A program made the position numbers and the translations under genes. A stretch of 64,000 nucleotides of DNA from Paenibacillus sp. FSL H7-0737 (GTDB lineage: Bacteria; Bacillota; Bacilli; Paenibacillales; Paenibacillaceae), in NCBI RefSeq assembly GCF_000758545.1, contig NZ_CP009279.1, positions 5,332,001-5,396,000 on the forward strand, written 5' to 3'. Position 1 is the stretch's first letter. Every line of letters begins with the position of its first letter. Below, one piece after another: positions 47,577-55,759 of this stretch. The notes under the pieces were generated by a model. It did not search any database, was not told the origin of the DNA, and saw nothing but the letters and a program-made list of their open reading frames with translations.

Positions 47577-48512
47577 TCAAGGCGCTTCAGACAGCAGCTC
47601 CCGCAGCTGAAGCATATCCTCCGGCCACGGATCGCTTACTTCCAGTTGTTCACCGCTCCAAGGGTGGCGGAAAGACAGCAGCTCGCCATGGAGCGCATGT
47701 CGGCCGGCAGCGCTGGAAGCCCAGACCGGGCCGCCATATAGCGCATCCCCATACAAGGGATGACCCATATGGCTGAGATGGACGCGAATCTGATGCGTCC
47801 GTCCGGTCTCCAGCTGCACATGCACCAGGCTCCCGCCATGCAGTGCTTCGCGTCCGAGGATTCGAGTCACGGCGGACTGTCCGCCGGGTGAGACTCTTCT
47901 CCGCGCCGCATGATGACGATCGCGCCCAATCGGCGCGTCGATCACTTTAAGCGTAGGCGGCACTGTGCCTTCGACGATCGCGGCGTAGAGCCGCGAGATG
48001 CTTTTTTCACGCATATTCTCGTCTAGGACAAGCTGAGCGAATTCATTCTTCGCGTACATCACCGGACCTGTTGTATCCCTGTCCAGTCGGTGAATATGCC
48101 TTACAGCTGCACTAACACCGGTAGCGACATAATGCGCAGCTACAAGGTGATCCAGCGTTACGCCTAAGCCACTGCCATCCGGATGAACCGCCATGCCTGC
48201 CGGCTTGTGGGCAACCAAGCAAAAATCATCCTCATACAACACTTCAAGCTCTTCCCATACCGGTTCAATGCCGGCTTCACGATCCGGAAAAAGTGCCAGT
48301 CGCAGTCGATCTCCCTTCCACTGAATGCCCCCCTCGCGGCGCAGACGCAGATGAAGCTTCTCAGGCATACCTACAGTTTCCAGCAGCCACTTATCAATTG
48401 CAGCTTCAGAATCCTCGGCTCCTGTAATGATTTTGCCGGGTGTTACTTCCAGCCACTCCCCACGTCTAGTCCAAGCTCCACCACCGGTTCGTTCTCCGGC
48501 TCCAATACTCAA
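47577..48512 (-). CDS. RluA-family pseudouridine synthase
   Basis: The 311-residue enzyme isomerises uridine in rRNA or tRNA. The catalytic motif HRLDRDTTGPVMYAKN contains the active Asp at about residue 143, and TGRTHQIRVHLSHMGHPLYGD is the other family hallmark. The target is unknown; it is not one of the well-placed RluD genes. Start TTG 48512 overlaps the hemL stop codon by four bases and has only AAGG upstream, so the start is uncertain. The first 60 residues are divergent. The gene is GC-rich compared with its neighbours. Confidence 0.85.
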   Translation of the reverse strand: MSIGAGERTGGGAWTRRGEWLEVTPGKIITGAEDSEAAIDKWLLETVGMPEKLHLRLRREGGIQWKGDRLRLALFPDREAGIEPVWEELEVLYEDDFCLVAHKPAGMAVHPDGSGLGVTLDHLVAAHYVATGVSAAVRHIHRLDRDTTGPVMYAKNEFAQLVLDENMREKSISRLYAAIVEGTVPPTLKVIDAPIGRDRHHAARRRVSPGGQSAVTRILGREALHGGSLVHVQLETGRTHQIRVHLSHMGHPLYGDALYGGPVWASSAAGRHALHGELLSFRHPWSGEQLEVSDPWPEDMLQLRELLSEAP

Positions 48513-49810
48513 AGGGCCTTCAGGGCATTATAGTGGCCCTCAATGGTATCATCAATATCCTGCTCACTATGCGCAGCCGACACGAACATACCTTCAAACT
48601 GTGAAGGTGGCACGCTAATGCCTTGGCTCAGCATATGACCAAAATAACGACGGAATAGATCCGTGTTGCTAGTCTTGGCTGTTTCAAAGTTAGTTACTGG
48701 TCCTTCCGTGAAGAACGGACAGACCATCGAGCCCACGCGGTTAATTGTCAGCGGAACACCGGTCTCGATTGCATTCTTTTTCAAGCCTGCCTCTAGACGC
48801 GCCCCTAATTGCTCAAGACGATCATATACTTCCGGTGTCAGCAGCTTCAGTGTAGTGAGTCCTGCCGCCATCGCTAATGGATTACCACTAAGTGTGCCAG
48901 CCTGATAGATCGGTCCCGTAGGAGCGATTTGCTCCATAATCTCTCTTTTGCCGCCATAAGCGCCGACTGGAAGTCCTCCACCGATAACTTTGCCGAAGCA
49001 GGTAATATCCGGAGTAATGTTGAACAAGCCTTGAGCACAGCCACGATTGACACGGAAGCCTGTCATTACCTCATCAAAAATAAGCAAAGATCCATTGTCT
49101 GAAGTTAACTTGCGAAGTCCTTCTAGAAATCCCGGAAGTGGTGGTACAACACCCATGTTGCCGGCAATCGGCTCTACGATCACTGCGGCAATCTCACTGC
49201 CAAAACGTTCGAAAGCAATCTGAGTGGACTCCAAATCATTGTATGGAACTGTAATCGTATTTACTGCCACACCTTCGGGAACACCTGGGCTGTCCGGCAG
49301 ACCTAATGTGGCTACACCGGAACCCGCTTTAATAAGCAGACTATCCGCGTGACCATGGTAGGATCCTTCGAACTTCAAAATTTTACTGCGTCCTGTATAA
49401 CCACGTGCCAAACGAATCGCACTCATCGTAGCTTCCGTTCCGGAGTTAACCATACGTACGATATCTACAGAGGCTACACGTTCGACAACCGTTTTTGCCA
49501 TTTCAGTTTCAAGTAAAGTTGGTGCACCAAAGCTTGTCCCTTTTACCGCCGTCTCCTGCAATGCCTTTACAACCTCAGGATGCGCATGACCCATAATCAG
49601 CGGTCCCCATGAGCATACATAGTCGATAAAGCTGTTGCCGTCGATATCATAAATACGCGATCCGATCCCATGATCCACATAAATCGGAGTCAAGCCTACG
49701 GATTTGAACGCCCGTACAGGGCTGTTCACCCCACCGGGAATATATTGTTTTGCTTCATCAAAAGCCTTGCGGGACGCTTCCTCTTTACGCGCCATTGGCT
49801 CATTACTCAT
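48509..49810 (-). CDS. hemL: Glutamate-1-semialdehyde 2,1-aminomutase
   Basis: The 433-residue PLP enzyme forms 5-aminolevulinate from glutamate-1-semialdehyde made by HemA. The Schiff-base lysine is in CFGKVIGGGLPVGAYGG; IPGGVNSPVRAF, SGTEATMSAIRLARGYTGR and GSYHGHAD are typical. ATG 49810 follows AGGAGTGA. It is the end of the heme pathway genes, with the RluA-family gene overlapping its stop. Confidence 0.96.
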   Translation of the reverse strand: MSNEPMARKEEASRKAFDEAKQYIPGGVNSPVRAFKSVGLTPIYVDHGIGSRIYDIDGNSFIDYVCSWGPLIMGHAHPEVVKALQETAVKGTSFGAPTLLETEMAKTVVERVASVDIVRMVNSGTEATMSAIRLARGYTGRSKILKFEGSYHGHADSLLIKAGSGVATLGLPDSPGVPEGVAVNTITVPYNDLESTQIAFERFGSEIAAVIVEPIAGNMGVVPPLPGFLEGLRKLTSDNGSLLIFDEVMTGFRVNRGCAQGLFNITPDITCFGKVIGGGLPVGAYGGKREIMEQIAPTGPIYQAGTLSGNPLAMAAGLTTLKLLTPEVYDRLEQLGARLEAGLKKNAIETGVPLTINRVGSMVCPFFTEGPVTNFETAKTSNTDLFRRYFGHMLSQGISVPPSQFEGMFVSAAHSEQDIDDTIEGHYNALKAL

Positions 49811-49888
49811 CTATCTTCACTCCTATTCTGTTCTTGGTCACACAGGTATAAGGCAGCTGCCTATGCAGCGATATCGTTGTGAAAGAGA

Positions 49889-50887
49889 TTAACCACGCAG
49901 CCAGCGCGCAGCATCTTTTGCGAAATAAGTAATAATAATATCCGCTCCGGCCCGTTTCATGCCAGTCAGCATTTCCAGCACAACGGCTTGCTCGTCAATC
50001 CAGCCTTGCAGCGCTGCTGCTTTTACCATGGAATATTCGCCACTCACATTGTAAGCCACGAGAGGTAAATCGAACTGGTCGCGGATCGTACGAATCACGT
50101 CCAAGTAAGCCAGAGCTGGCTTCACCATTAACATATCTGCACCTTCCAGCACATCGGATTCTGCTTCACGGAGCGCTTCGCGCAGATTGGCAGGGTCCAT
50201 TTGATACGTTTTGCGATTTCCGAACTGTGGTGCTGAATCCGCAGCTTCGCGGAAAGGGCCATAAAATGCCGAAGCATATTTGACCGAATACGACATAATC
50301 GGCACATGCTCAAAGCCATTCTCATCCAGTCCCGCACGAATCGCGTGTACGAATCCATCCATCATATTCGAAGGGGCGATAATATCTGCTCCAGCTTTAG
50401 CTTGGGATACCGCCGTACGAGTCAACAGTTCTAGCGAAGCATCGTTGATGACATCACCGTGTACCACACCATTAACCGTATGCGTATGCACCATCCCGCA
50501 ATGTCCGTGATCCGTAAATTCACAAAGGCAGGTATCTGCAACGACCAACAGCTCAGGGTACCACTGCTTGATCAAGCGAGTAGCCTCTTGCACAATTCCA
50601 TCCTCTGCGAAACCGGAAGAACCGATAGCATCCTTCGTTTCAGGAATCCCGAATAACAGTACAGCCGGAATGCCTAGTGCGGCAATCTCGTCCACTTCTG
50701 CTTTTAAAGTATCCAGCGAAAAATGGTACACGCCCGGCATCGAGCTAATCTCATTCTTCACACCTGTTCCATAAGTCACAAATATAGGCTGTACAAAATC
50801 CAGCACATTCAGTACTGTCTCCCGCACCATACCACGAATTCCAGCAGAACCGCGTAGTCGACGGTGACGTGTAATTGGAAAGCTCAT
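49889..50887 (-). CDS. hemB: Porphobilinogen synthase
   Basis: The 332-residue enzyme joins two 5-aminolevulinates into porphobilinogen. The two active lysines are in SVKYASAFYGPFREAA and MVKPALAYLD. The DTCLCEFTDHGHCG segment has the three cysteines of the zinc-dependent type. ATG 50887 has AGGAGG eight bases upstream; the frame open to 50968 is an extension. It precedes hemL by 78 bases. Confidence 0.96.
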   Translation of the reverse strand: MSFPITRHRRLRGSAGIRGMVRETVLNVLDFVQPIFVTYGTGVKNEISSMPGVYHFSLDTLKAEVDEIAALGIPAVLLFGIPETKDAIGSSGFAEDGIVQEATRLIKQWYPELLVVADTCLCEFTDHGHCGMVHTHTVNGVVHGDVINDASLELLTRTAVSQAKAGADIIAPSNMMDGFVHAIRAGLDENGFEHVPIMSYSVKYASAFYGPFREAADSAPQFGNRKTYQMDPANLREALREAESDVLEGADMLMVKPALAYLDVIRTIRDQFDLPLVAYNVSGEYSMVKAAALQGWIDEQAVVLEMLTGMKRAGADIIITYFAKDAARWLRG

Positions 50888-51003
50888 TTGTTCATCCTCC
50901 TGAAAATAAAATATATAGACACAACGGACATTTATAGTTTGCCCGTCTAACTGCCAGTTAGTTAACAATCTGATTTCATTGCAGAATGTGCAATAGAAAA
51001 GAC

Positions 51004-51048
51004 TTAGAATTGGAATTGATTCTAAATTTAAGAGATTCTATTGTACAA
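51004..51048 (-). promoter_or_regulatory. Candidate hemB promoter with overlapping inverted repeat
   Basis: On the minus strand TTGTAC (51043-51048) and TAGAAT (51019-51024) are 18 bases apart. The -10 box lies in a 22-bp inverted repeat, TTAGAAT-8-ATTCTAA (51004-51025), a possible operator. It would give hemB-hemL a promoter of their own. Confidence 0.4.
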
Positions 51049-51109
51049 ACTACAACCAGTCTAAGGTTTCTTATATTAATAGGGCTATTACTCACCTATC
51101 TCTATGAAA

Positions 51110-52666
51110 CTACTTGAGCCTAGTCTCCGCATTCCATCGACAGAGTTCCTGCACCAGACTATTAATAGTTGCTTCTTCAGGTAGCAGTCCCGGGGTAAGC
51201 CCCGCTTCCACGGCAGTCTGCTCGGTTAATGGTCCTATGCAGGCTATCTTCACGTTAGCTAGCAGCGGGAGTGGATCTTCGAGCCCCATTCTTTTCAGAA
51301 TGTGGATGAAATTGCGCACCGTCGAAGAACTAGTAAAAGTCACCGCGTGAACGCGCCCCTCCTCCAGCAGCTTCAGCAGCTCGTCGTCATCCTCACCCGT
51401 CACAACCGTCTCATAGGTATCGACGTCTGTGACTTGAAGGCCAAGCTCTCTCAGCTTGTCCGGCAGCCAGTCGCGCCCCAGATCGCCGCGCGGCAACAGC
51501 ACGTTCTGCCCCGGCAGCAGCTGGGGACCGAACTTCTCAATCAGGCCTTCCGCCTGAAACTTCGCCGGAAGCTCCTCAGCAATCACCCCGCGCTGCGCCA
51601 GCGCGGCTGCTGTACCCGGCCCCACCGCTGCAATCCTTGCGCGGTGAAGCCCCCGAATGTCCGCCCCCTGCTCCGCTAAGTGGCGCCAAAAAAACTCCAC
51701 GCCGTTTGGGCTGGTGAGGAATACCCAGTCGTACGATTCCAGCGCGCCAAACGCCGCTGCAATCTTCTCCTTCTTCTCTGCGCCTTCCGGCATGATCGTC
51801 TCGATCACCGGGAACTCGTAGGGTTCCCCGCCGAGTTCCTCAATCATATCCACCAGCTCGCTCGCTTGGCTGCGAGCCCGTGTCACCACGATGCGTTTGC
51901 CGAACAACGGCATCGCCTCGGCCCACTTCAGCTGCTCACGCTGCAGCACCACGTCGCCAACAACGATGACGGCCGGCGGCTGAAAATCCGCCGCCTTCAC
52001 CTTCGCCTCAATATCGGCGAGGGTTCCCGTCAGCGTCTCCTGATCTGCGCGGGTACCCCAGCGCACCAGCGCCACTGGTGTTTCTGGCGGACGCCCATGC
52101 TTGATCAGCTGGGCGCTGATATATCCTATTTTAGCTACGCCCATCAGGAACACTAACGTCCCCGTGGCATTCGTTACTTTATCCCAATGAATGGAATGAT
52201 CCAGTTTATCTGGACTCTCATGTCCGGTGATAATCGACAGGGAAGAAGCATGATCGCGGTGCGTGACAGGTATACCCGCATAAGCAGGTACGCTGATCGC
52301 CGACGTGATACCCGGTACGATTTCGTAATAGATCCCATTTTTGCGCAGCAGCTCCGCTTCTTCACCTACGCGGCCAAAAATCGTAGGGTCCCCACCCTTC
52401 AGCCGCACCACTGTTTTCCCCTGTAAAGCCAGATCAACTAACAATTGATTAATCTCTTCCTGCTTCATCGTGTGGCGATCCGGCAGCTTACCAACATAAA
52501 TCTTCTCGCCGCCGGGCTTCATGCATTTCAGCAATCTAGGACTTGCCAGCCGATCATACACCAGCACGTCGCTTTTTCGAATACACTCGAGGCCTTTTAC
52601 AGTAATCAGCTTTGCGTCCCCGGGACCTGCACCTACCAAATAAACCTTCCCCGTCAATCCCCTCAT
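51110..52666 (-). CDS. cobA-hemD: Fused uroporphyrinogen-III methyltransferase and synthase
   Basis: The 518-residue bifunctional protein has an N-terminal SAM-dependent uroporphyrinogen-III C-methyltransferase (about 1-245; VGAGPGDAKLITVKG, VRLKGGDPTIFGR, PGITSAISVPAYAGIPVTHRD) and a C-terminal uroporphyrinogen-III synthase (about 255-518; KRIVVTRARSQASELVDMIE, SPNGVEFFW). The synthase closes the ring for all tetrapyrroles; the methyltransferase diverts it to precorrin-2 for siroheme or cobalamin. The start codon overlaps hemC by four bases. B. subtilis has a separate HemD here. The C-terminal half is distinctly GC-rich. Confidence 0.95.
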   Translation of the reverse strand: MRGLTGKVYLVGAGPGDAKLITVKGLECIRKSDVLVYDRLASPRLLKCMKPGGEKIYVGKLPDRHTMKQEEINQLLVDLALQGKTVVRLKGGDPTIFGRVGEEAELLRKNGIYYEIVPGITSAISVPAYAGIPVTHRDHASSLSIITGHESPDKLDHSIHWDKVTNATGTLVFLMGVAKIGYISAQLIKHGRPPETPVALVRWGTRADQETLTGTLADIEAKVKAADFQPPAVIVVGDVVLQREQLKWAEAMPLFGKRIVVTRARSQASELVDMIEELGGEPYEFPVIETIMPEGAEKKEKIAAAFGALESYDWVFLTSPNGVEFFWRHLAEQGADIRGLHRARIAAVGPGTAAALAQRGVIAEELPAKFQAEGLIEKFGPQLLPGQNVLLPRGDLGRDWLPDKLRELGLQVTDVDTYETVVTGEDDDELLKLLEEGRVHAVTFTSSSTVRNFIHILKRMGLEDPLPLLANVKIACIGPLTEQTAVEAGLTPGLLPEEATINSLVQELCRWNAETRLK

Positions 52667-53616
52667 CCCCTAACGTCTGACAGTATCTTCTCCGCTCCTC
52701 TTGCGATCAGCTTCTTAGCGACTTCTTCACCGAGCTGTACTGGATCTACCCCAGTGCAAGTTTCTTTCAAAATCGTTGAACCGTCAGGTGTTCCCACCAT
52801 TCCGGTTAAGGAGATTATTTTGTGCTCCGCAGTAGTGGCTTCCGCGGCTGCGTCAAGCACCGCATGAGCACCAATCGGCACTTGGCAGCCGCCGTTCAGC
52901 ACGCCAAGGAACGTGCGCTCCGCCGCCACCGTCAACGCTGTATCGGCGTCGTTATATAACGCCAGCAGCTTCCGCAGGTCGGCGTCATCTGCGCGGCACT
53001 CGATGCCGAGTGCGCCCTGCCCTACAGCGGGCAGGCAAACTTCCGGCGGCAGGTAGGCGCTGACGCGATCCTGCCAGCCCATGCGCGACAGCCCCGCTGC
53101 TGCAAGCAGGATCGCGTCGTATTCGCCGCTCTCCAGCTTGCCCAACCGCGAGTCAATGTTGCCGCGCACGGGCTCAATGACCAGATCAGGCCGCAGCGCA
53201 GCTAGCTGGCTGGAACGGCGTAGGCTACTTGTGCCTACGCGTGCGCCCTGAGGCAACTCGTCTAGCGAGACGCCTCCGTTCGAGATCAGCGCATCGCGCG
53301 GATCGACGCGCTTCGGCACAGCACCGTTGATCAGTCCTTCCGGCAGCTCGGAGGGCATGTCCTTCATGCTGTGCACCGCCATGTCGATTTCTTCGTCCAG
53401 CATCGCTTGCTCGATTTCCTTCACGAACAACCCTTTGCCGCCTACCTTGGACAAGGTGACATCTAGGATGCGGTCCCCTTTGGTAACAATCTTTTTCACT
53501 TCAAAAGTGAATCCAAAACCATGCTCCTCGCTCAGTCGCTCCAGATCCGCAATCACGTGCCCTGTCTGCGTCAACGCAAGCGCACTCTGTCTACTCCCCA
53601 CAATAATCTTACGCAT
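52663..53616 (-). CDS. hemC: Hydroxymethylbilane synthase
   Basis: The 317-residue enzyme polymerises four porphobilinogens. SRQSALALTQT, VHSMKDMPSELPEGL, GTSSLRRSSQL and RGNIDSRLGKL are diagnostic, and the dipyrromethane cofactor is attached to the Cys of LNGGCQVPIGAHA at about 241. ATG 53616 follows AGGAGG. Upstream lies the 51-bp repeat array, so hemC is separated from hemA-hemX by about 650 bases including the siroheme gene gap. Confidence 0.96.
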   Translation of the reverse strand: MRKIIVGSRQSALALTQTGHVIADLERLSEEHGFGFTFEVKKIVTKGDRILDVTLSKVGGKGLFVKEIEQAMLDEEIDMAVHSMKDMPSELPEGLINGAVPKRVDPRDALISNGGVSLDELPQGARVGTSSLRRSSQLAALRPDLVIEPVRGNIDSRLGKLESGEYDAILLAAAGLSRMGWQDRVSAYLPPEVCLPAVGQGALGIECRADDADLRKLLALYNDADTALTVAAERTFLGVLNGGCQVPIGAHAVLDAAAEATTAEHKIISLTGMVGTPDGSTILKETCTGVDPVQLGEEVAKKLIARGAEKILSDVRG

Positions 53617-53704
53617 TGTCCATTCCTCCTGATTACGTCTGCCTCTTACCCTTCACCGTAGACCGTATATAGTAATCTAAACTAACCAAAAGCTACTCCG
53701 CACT

Positions 53705-54170
53705 ATTTAAAGGGCATTTTTGCCCTTTATTTAGCTCCTTCGTCGGTTATAGCTCAATTTAGGGGTATTTCTGCCCTTCTTTTGGCTGATATGAGCGTTT
53801 TAGTGCAAATCAGGGGTATTTATACCCTTCATTTATCTCTATCGGGGACTATTACTCAATTAAGGGGTACTTTTACCGCTCATTCGACCATTCCAGCCAC
53901 TTTCGCCCAATACAACGGTACTTATACCGTTCTTTCGACCATTTCAGCCACTTTCGCCCAATACAACGGTACTTATACCGCTCATTCGACCATTCTCGCC
54001 ACTTCAGCCCAATTCAACGGTACTTTTACCGCTCATTCGACCATTCCAGCCACTTTCGCCCAATTCAACGGTACTTTTACCGCCCTTTCGACTATTCCAG
54101 CCACTTCAGCCCAATTTTACGGTACTTATACCGTTCTTTCGAACATTCCAGCCACTTCAACCAGCTATCC
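53705..54170. repeat. Tandem array of 51-bp units with covarying hairpins
   Basis: Unit starts fall exactly every 51 bases: 53705, 53756, 53807, 53858, 53909, 53960, 54011, 54062 and 54113, with a decayed tenth at 54164. Every unit carries a short hairpin whose two arms change together: GGGCA/TGCCC, GGGTA/TGCCC, GGGTA/TACCC, CGGTA/TACCG. The last five or six units are very similar (CCATTCCAGCCACTTCnGCCC follows the hairpin). Outside the array the 53617-53704 and 54171-54273 flanks show no gene. The array lies between the siroheme gene and hemC, in the transcribed direction of the cluster. Because 51 is a multiple of three, a plus-strand frame reads through, but it begins inside the array and looks like a by-product. 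Confidence 0.92.
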
Positions 54171-54273
54171 GTTCTCATACCACTATCACAACTATTTCAG
54201 CCAGTAACCCGACTTTTACTCATATCATTAATCTAACCTAATTTTGTAATCTTCACAGTGTCCACGCGCACTT

Positions 54274-54921
54274 TTACTTCGCCCGATGATCAGCAATCCA
54301 AACATCCATATCCTCCGGGCTCCACGCAATAAAGCTACCATTTCTCATCTCATTCAACACATCGAGCGTCCCAAGCTTCCGCAAAAGTCTGCCACGAACT
54401 TCAGCAGAAGATTCTGTTTCCTTAATCCGGGTTCGCAGGGTATGTACAAAATCCAAATATGGCTCATACGCCGCATCCAGCGCCTCTTCAAGCACACTTT
54501 TAATCTTCGCAGCCGCAAGCGGACCAGCACCCGAAGTAGATACAGCTACCGTCAAACGCCCCCTACGTACAACTCCGGGCGTGATAAAATCCCCCGCTTC
54601 CGCATGGCTAGCCACATTCACATGAATGCCAAGTCGCCTAGACTCCTGCGCAACCTCTTCATTAACCGTTCTATCGTTAGTGGCTGCATATACGAGAAAG
54701 GCCCCACGGAGATCTCCGGGAGCATAAGGGCGGTCATGCCAGGTCACGAGACCCTTTTTCACTAGAGCGGCAAGCGTATCTGTCAAAGAAGGACTAATCA
54801 CCTTAACCACCGCTTCAGCTTCCAGCAGCCCACTCACCTTCCGTTCAGCCACGGCACCACCGCCAATAACCACAACCTGTTGCTTTTCACAATCCAGCAT
54901 TATGGGCAAATACCGAGTCAT
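54274..54921 (-). CDS. Precorrin-2 dehydrogenase / sirohydrochlorin ferrochelatase
   Basis: The 215-residue protein is the Met8/YlnF/CysG-N type: Rossmann motif VVVIGGGAVAERKVSGLLE, then the dimerisation part with NVASHAEAGDFITPGVVRRG and TSGAGPLAAAKIK. It oxidises precorrin-2 to sirohydrochlorin and may insert iron to form siroheme for sulfite and nitrite reductases. The methyltransferase making precorrin-2 is in the same cluster (CobA part at 51110-52666). Start: ATG 54921 with GGGGAGTGA upstream; a longer frame to 54942 overlaps hemX. Confidence 0.92.
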   Translation of the reverse strand: MTRYLPIMLDCEKQQVVVIGGGAVAERKVSGLLEAEAVVKVISPSLTDTLAALVKKGLVTWHDRPYAPGDLRGAFLVYAATNDRTVNEEVAQESRRLGIHVNVASHAEAGDFITPGVVRRGRLTVAVSTSGAGPLAAAKIKSVLEEALDAAYEPYLDFVHTLRTRIKETESSAEVRGRLLRKLGTLDVLNEMRNGSFIAWSPEDMDVWIADHRAK

Positions 54922-54926
54922 GCTCT

Positions 54927-55754
54927 TCACTCCCCGCTCCAACCGTGAAAACCAGATAAAGAATTCAACAAAAAATTCAAGATAGTAAAAGCATATCCTA
55001 AAATCGCCCAGCGAGCCATACTTACTCCACTTTTCCGCCCGGATTTCTTAAATATAATATAAAATATGTAAATTCCAAGGCCAATAAGTGTCGTTAGTAC
55101 TTTTAAATCCTTCAATAATAGTGTCCGTCCCTCAGAAACAATAGATAAGCTAGCCACTACCAGAGAGATTGCCAGCAAAGGAGTCCCCACCAGAATAGCG
55201 GTGTAAGAATATTTATCGGTAGTCTCTAGGTTCGGTAAACGACGAATTCGATCACTCCATTGCTTGCTTTTGAGCCTGGTGTGCAGGAATAAGTACAATA
55301 TTGCAAATACCGTTCCTAGTGTCAGTGCAGCAAAACTCAAATTGGCCAAAATCACATGCATCGTCAACCAGCCATACACCGAACTCCAAGTCTCAAGCGT
55401 ATGTCCCCCCGCCGTCAGCCACACCCGATTTAGGAGAAAAACACAGAATCCAGCCACACTAAGCAGCAGAATCGTAAACTCGCCTCCACGTGTGAAAGCC
55501 ACCGCAAGCGAAGTCAGCACAATACTAAATGCAAACCAGAACAAGAAATCATAAGGTGTGAAAATGGGCAGTCCCTTCTCCTGAGAGAAACGAATCCCCA
55601 GTCCTGCAACTTGCAAAAGACCCACAACAACAAGAAGCCCCGTGCCTAACCGCTTCCCACTCGGGTTGCGATAAAGGCAATCCGAGAAAACAAACAGCAG
55701 GCTCAGGGCATATAGCAGCAGAGCGGCATCATATATTCCGTTCAGCAGTTGCAT
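54927..55754 (-). CDS. hemX: HemX-like cytochrome c assembly family protein
   Basis: The 275-residue membrane protein has about eight membrane segments and belongs to the CcsA/HemX family (HVILANLSFAALTLGTVFAILYLFLH, LLISLVVASLS-like region). In B. subtilis HemX lowers the amount of HemA. Start: GTG 55763 overlaps the hemA stop, but ATG 55754 has AGGTGA at proper distance and is preferred. It follows hemA directly. Confidence 0.9.
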   Translation of the reverse strand: MQLLNGIYDAALLLYALSLLFVFSDCLYRNPSGKRLGTGLLVVVGLLQVAGLGIRFSQEKGLPIFTPYDFLFWFAFSIVLTSLAVAFTRGGEFTILLLSVAGFCVFLLNRVWLTAGGHTLETWSSVYGWLTMHVILANLSFAALTLGTVFAILYLFLHTRLKSKQWSDRIRRLPNLETTDKYSYTAILVGTPLLAISLVVASLSIVSEGRTLLLKDLKVLTTLIGLGIYIFYIIFKKSGRKSGVSMARWAILGYAFTILNFLLNSLSGFHGWSGE

Positions 55755-55759
55755 ATCAC

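Noticed and set aside
53705..54170. CRISPR array
   Set aside because: Units are contiguous and similar over their full length; there are no unique spacers, no leader and no cas genes.
53782..54207. Plus-strand 141-codon frame with 17-residue repeats (TIPATFAQFNGTFTAHS type)
   Set aside because: It exists because the 51-bp period is a multiple of three. It starts within the array, has no ribosome binding site that I can see, runs against the surrounding genes, and the hairpin covariation explains the conservation better.
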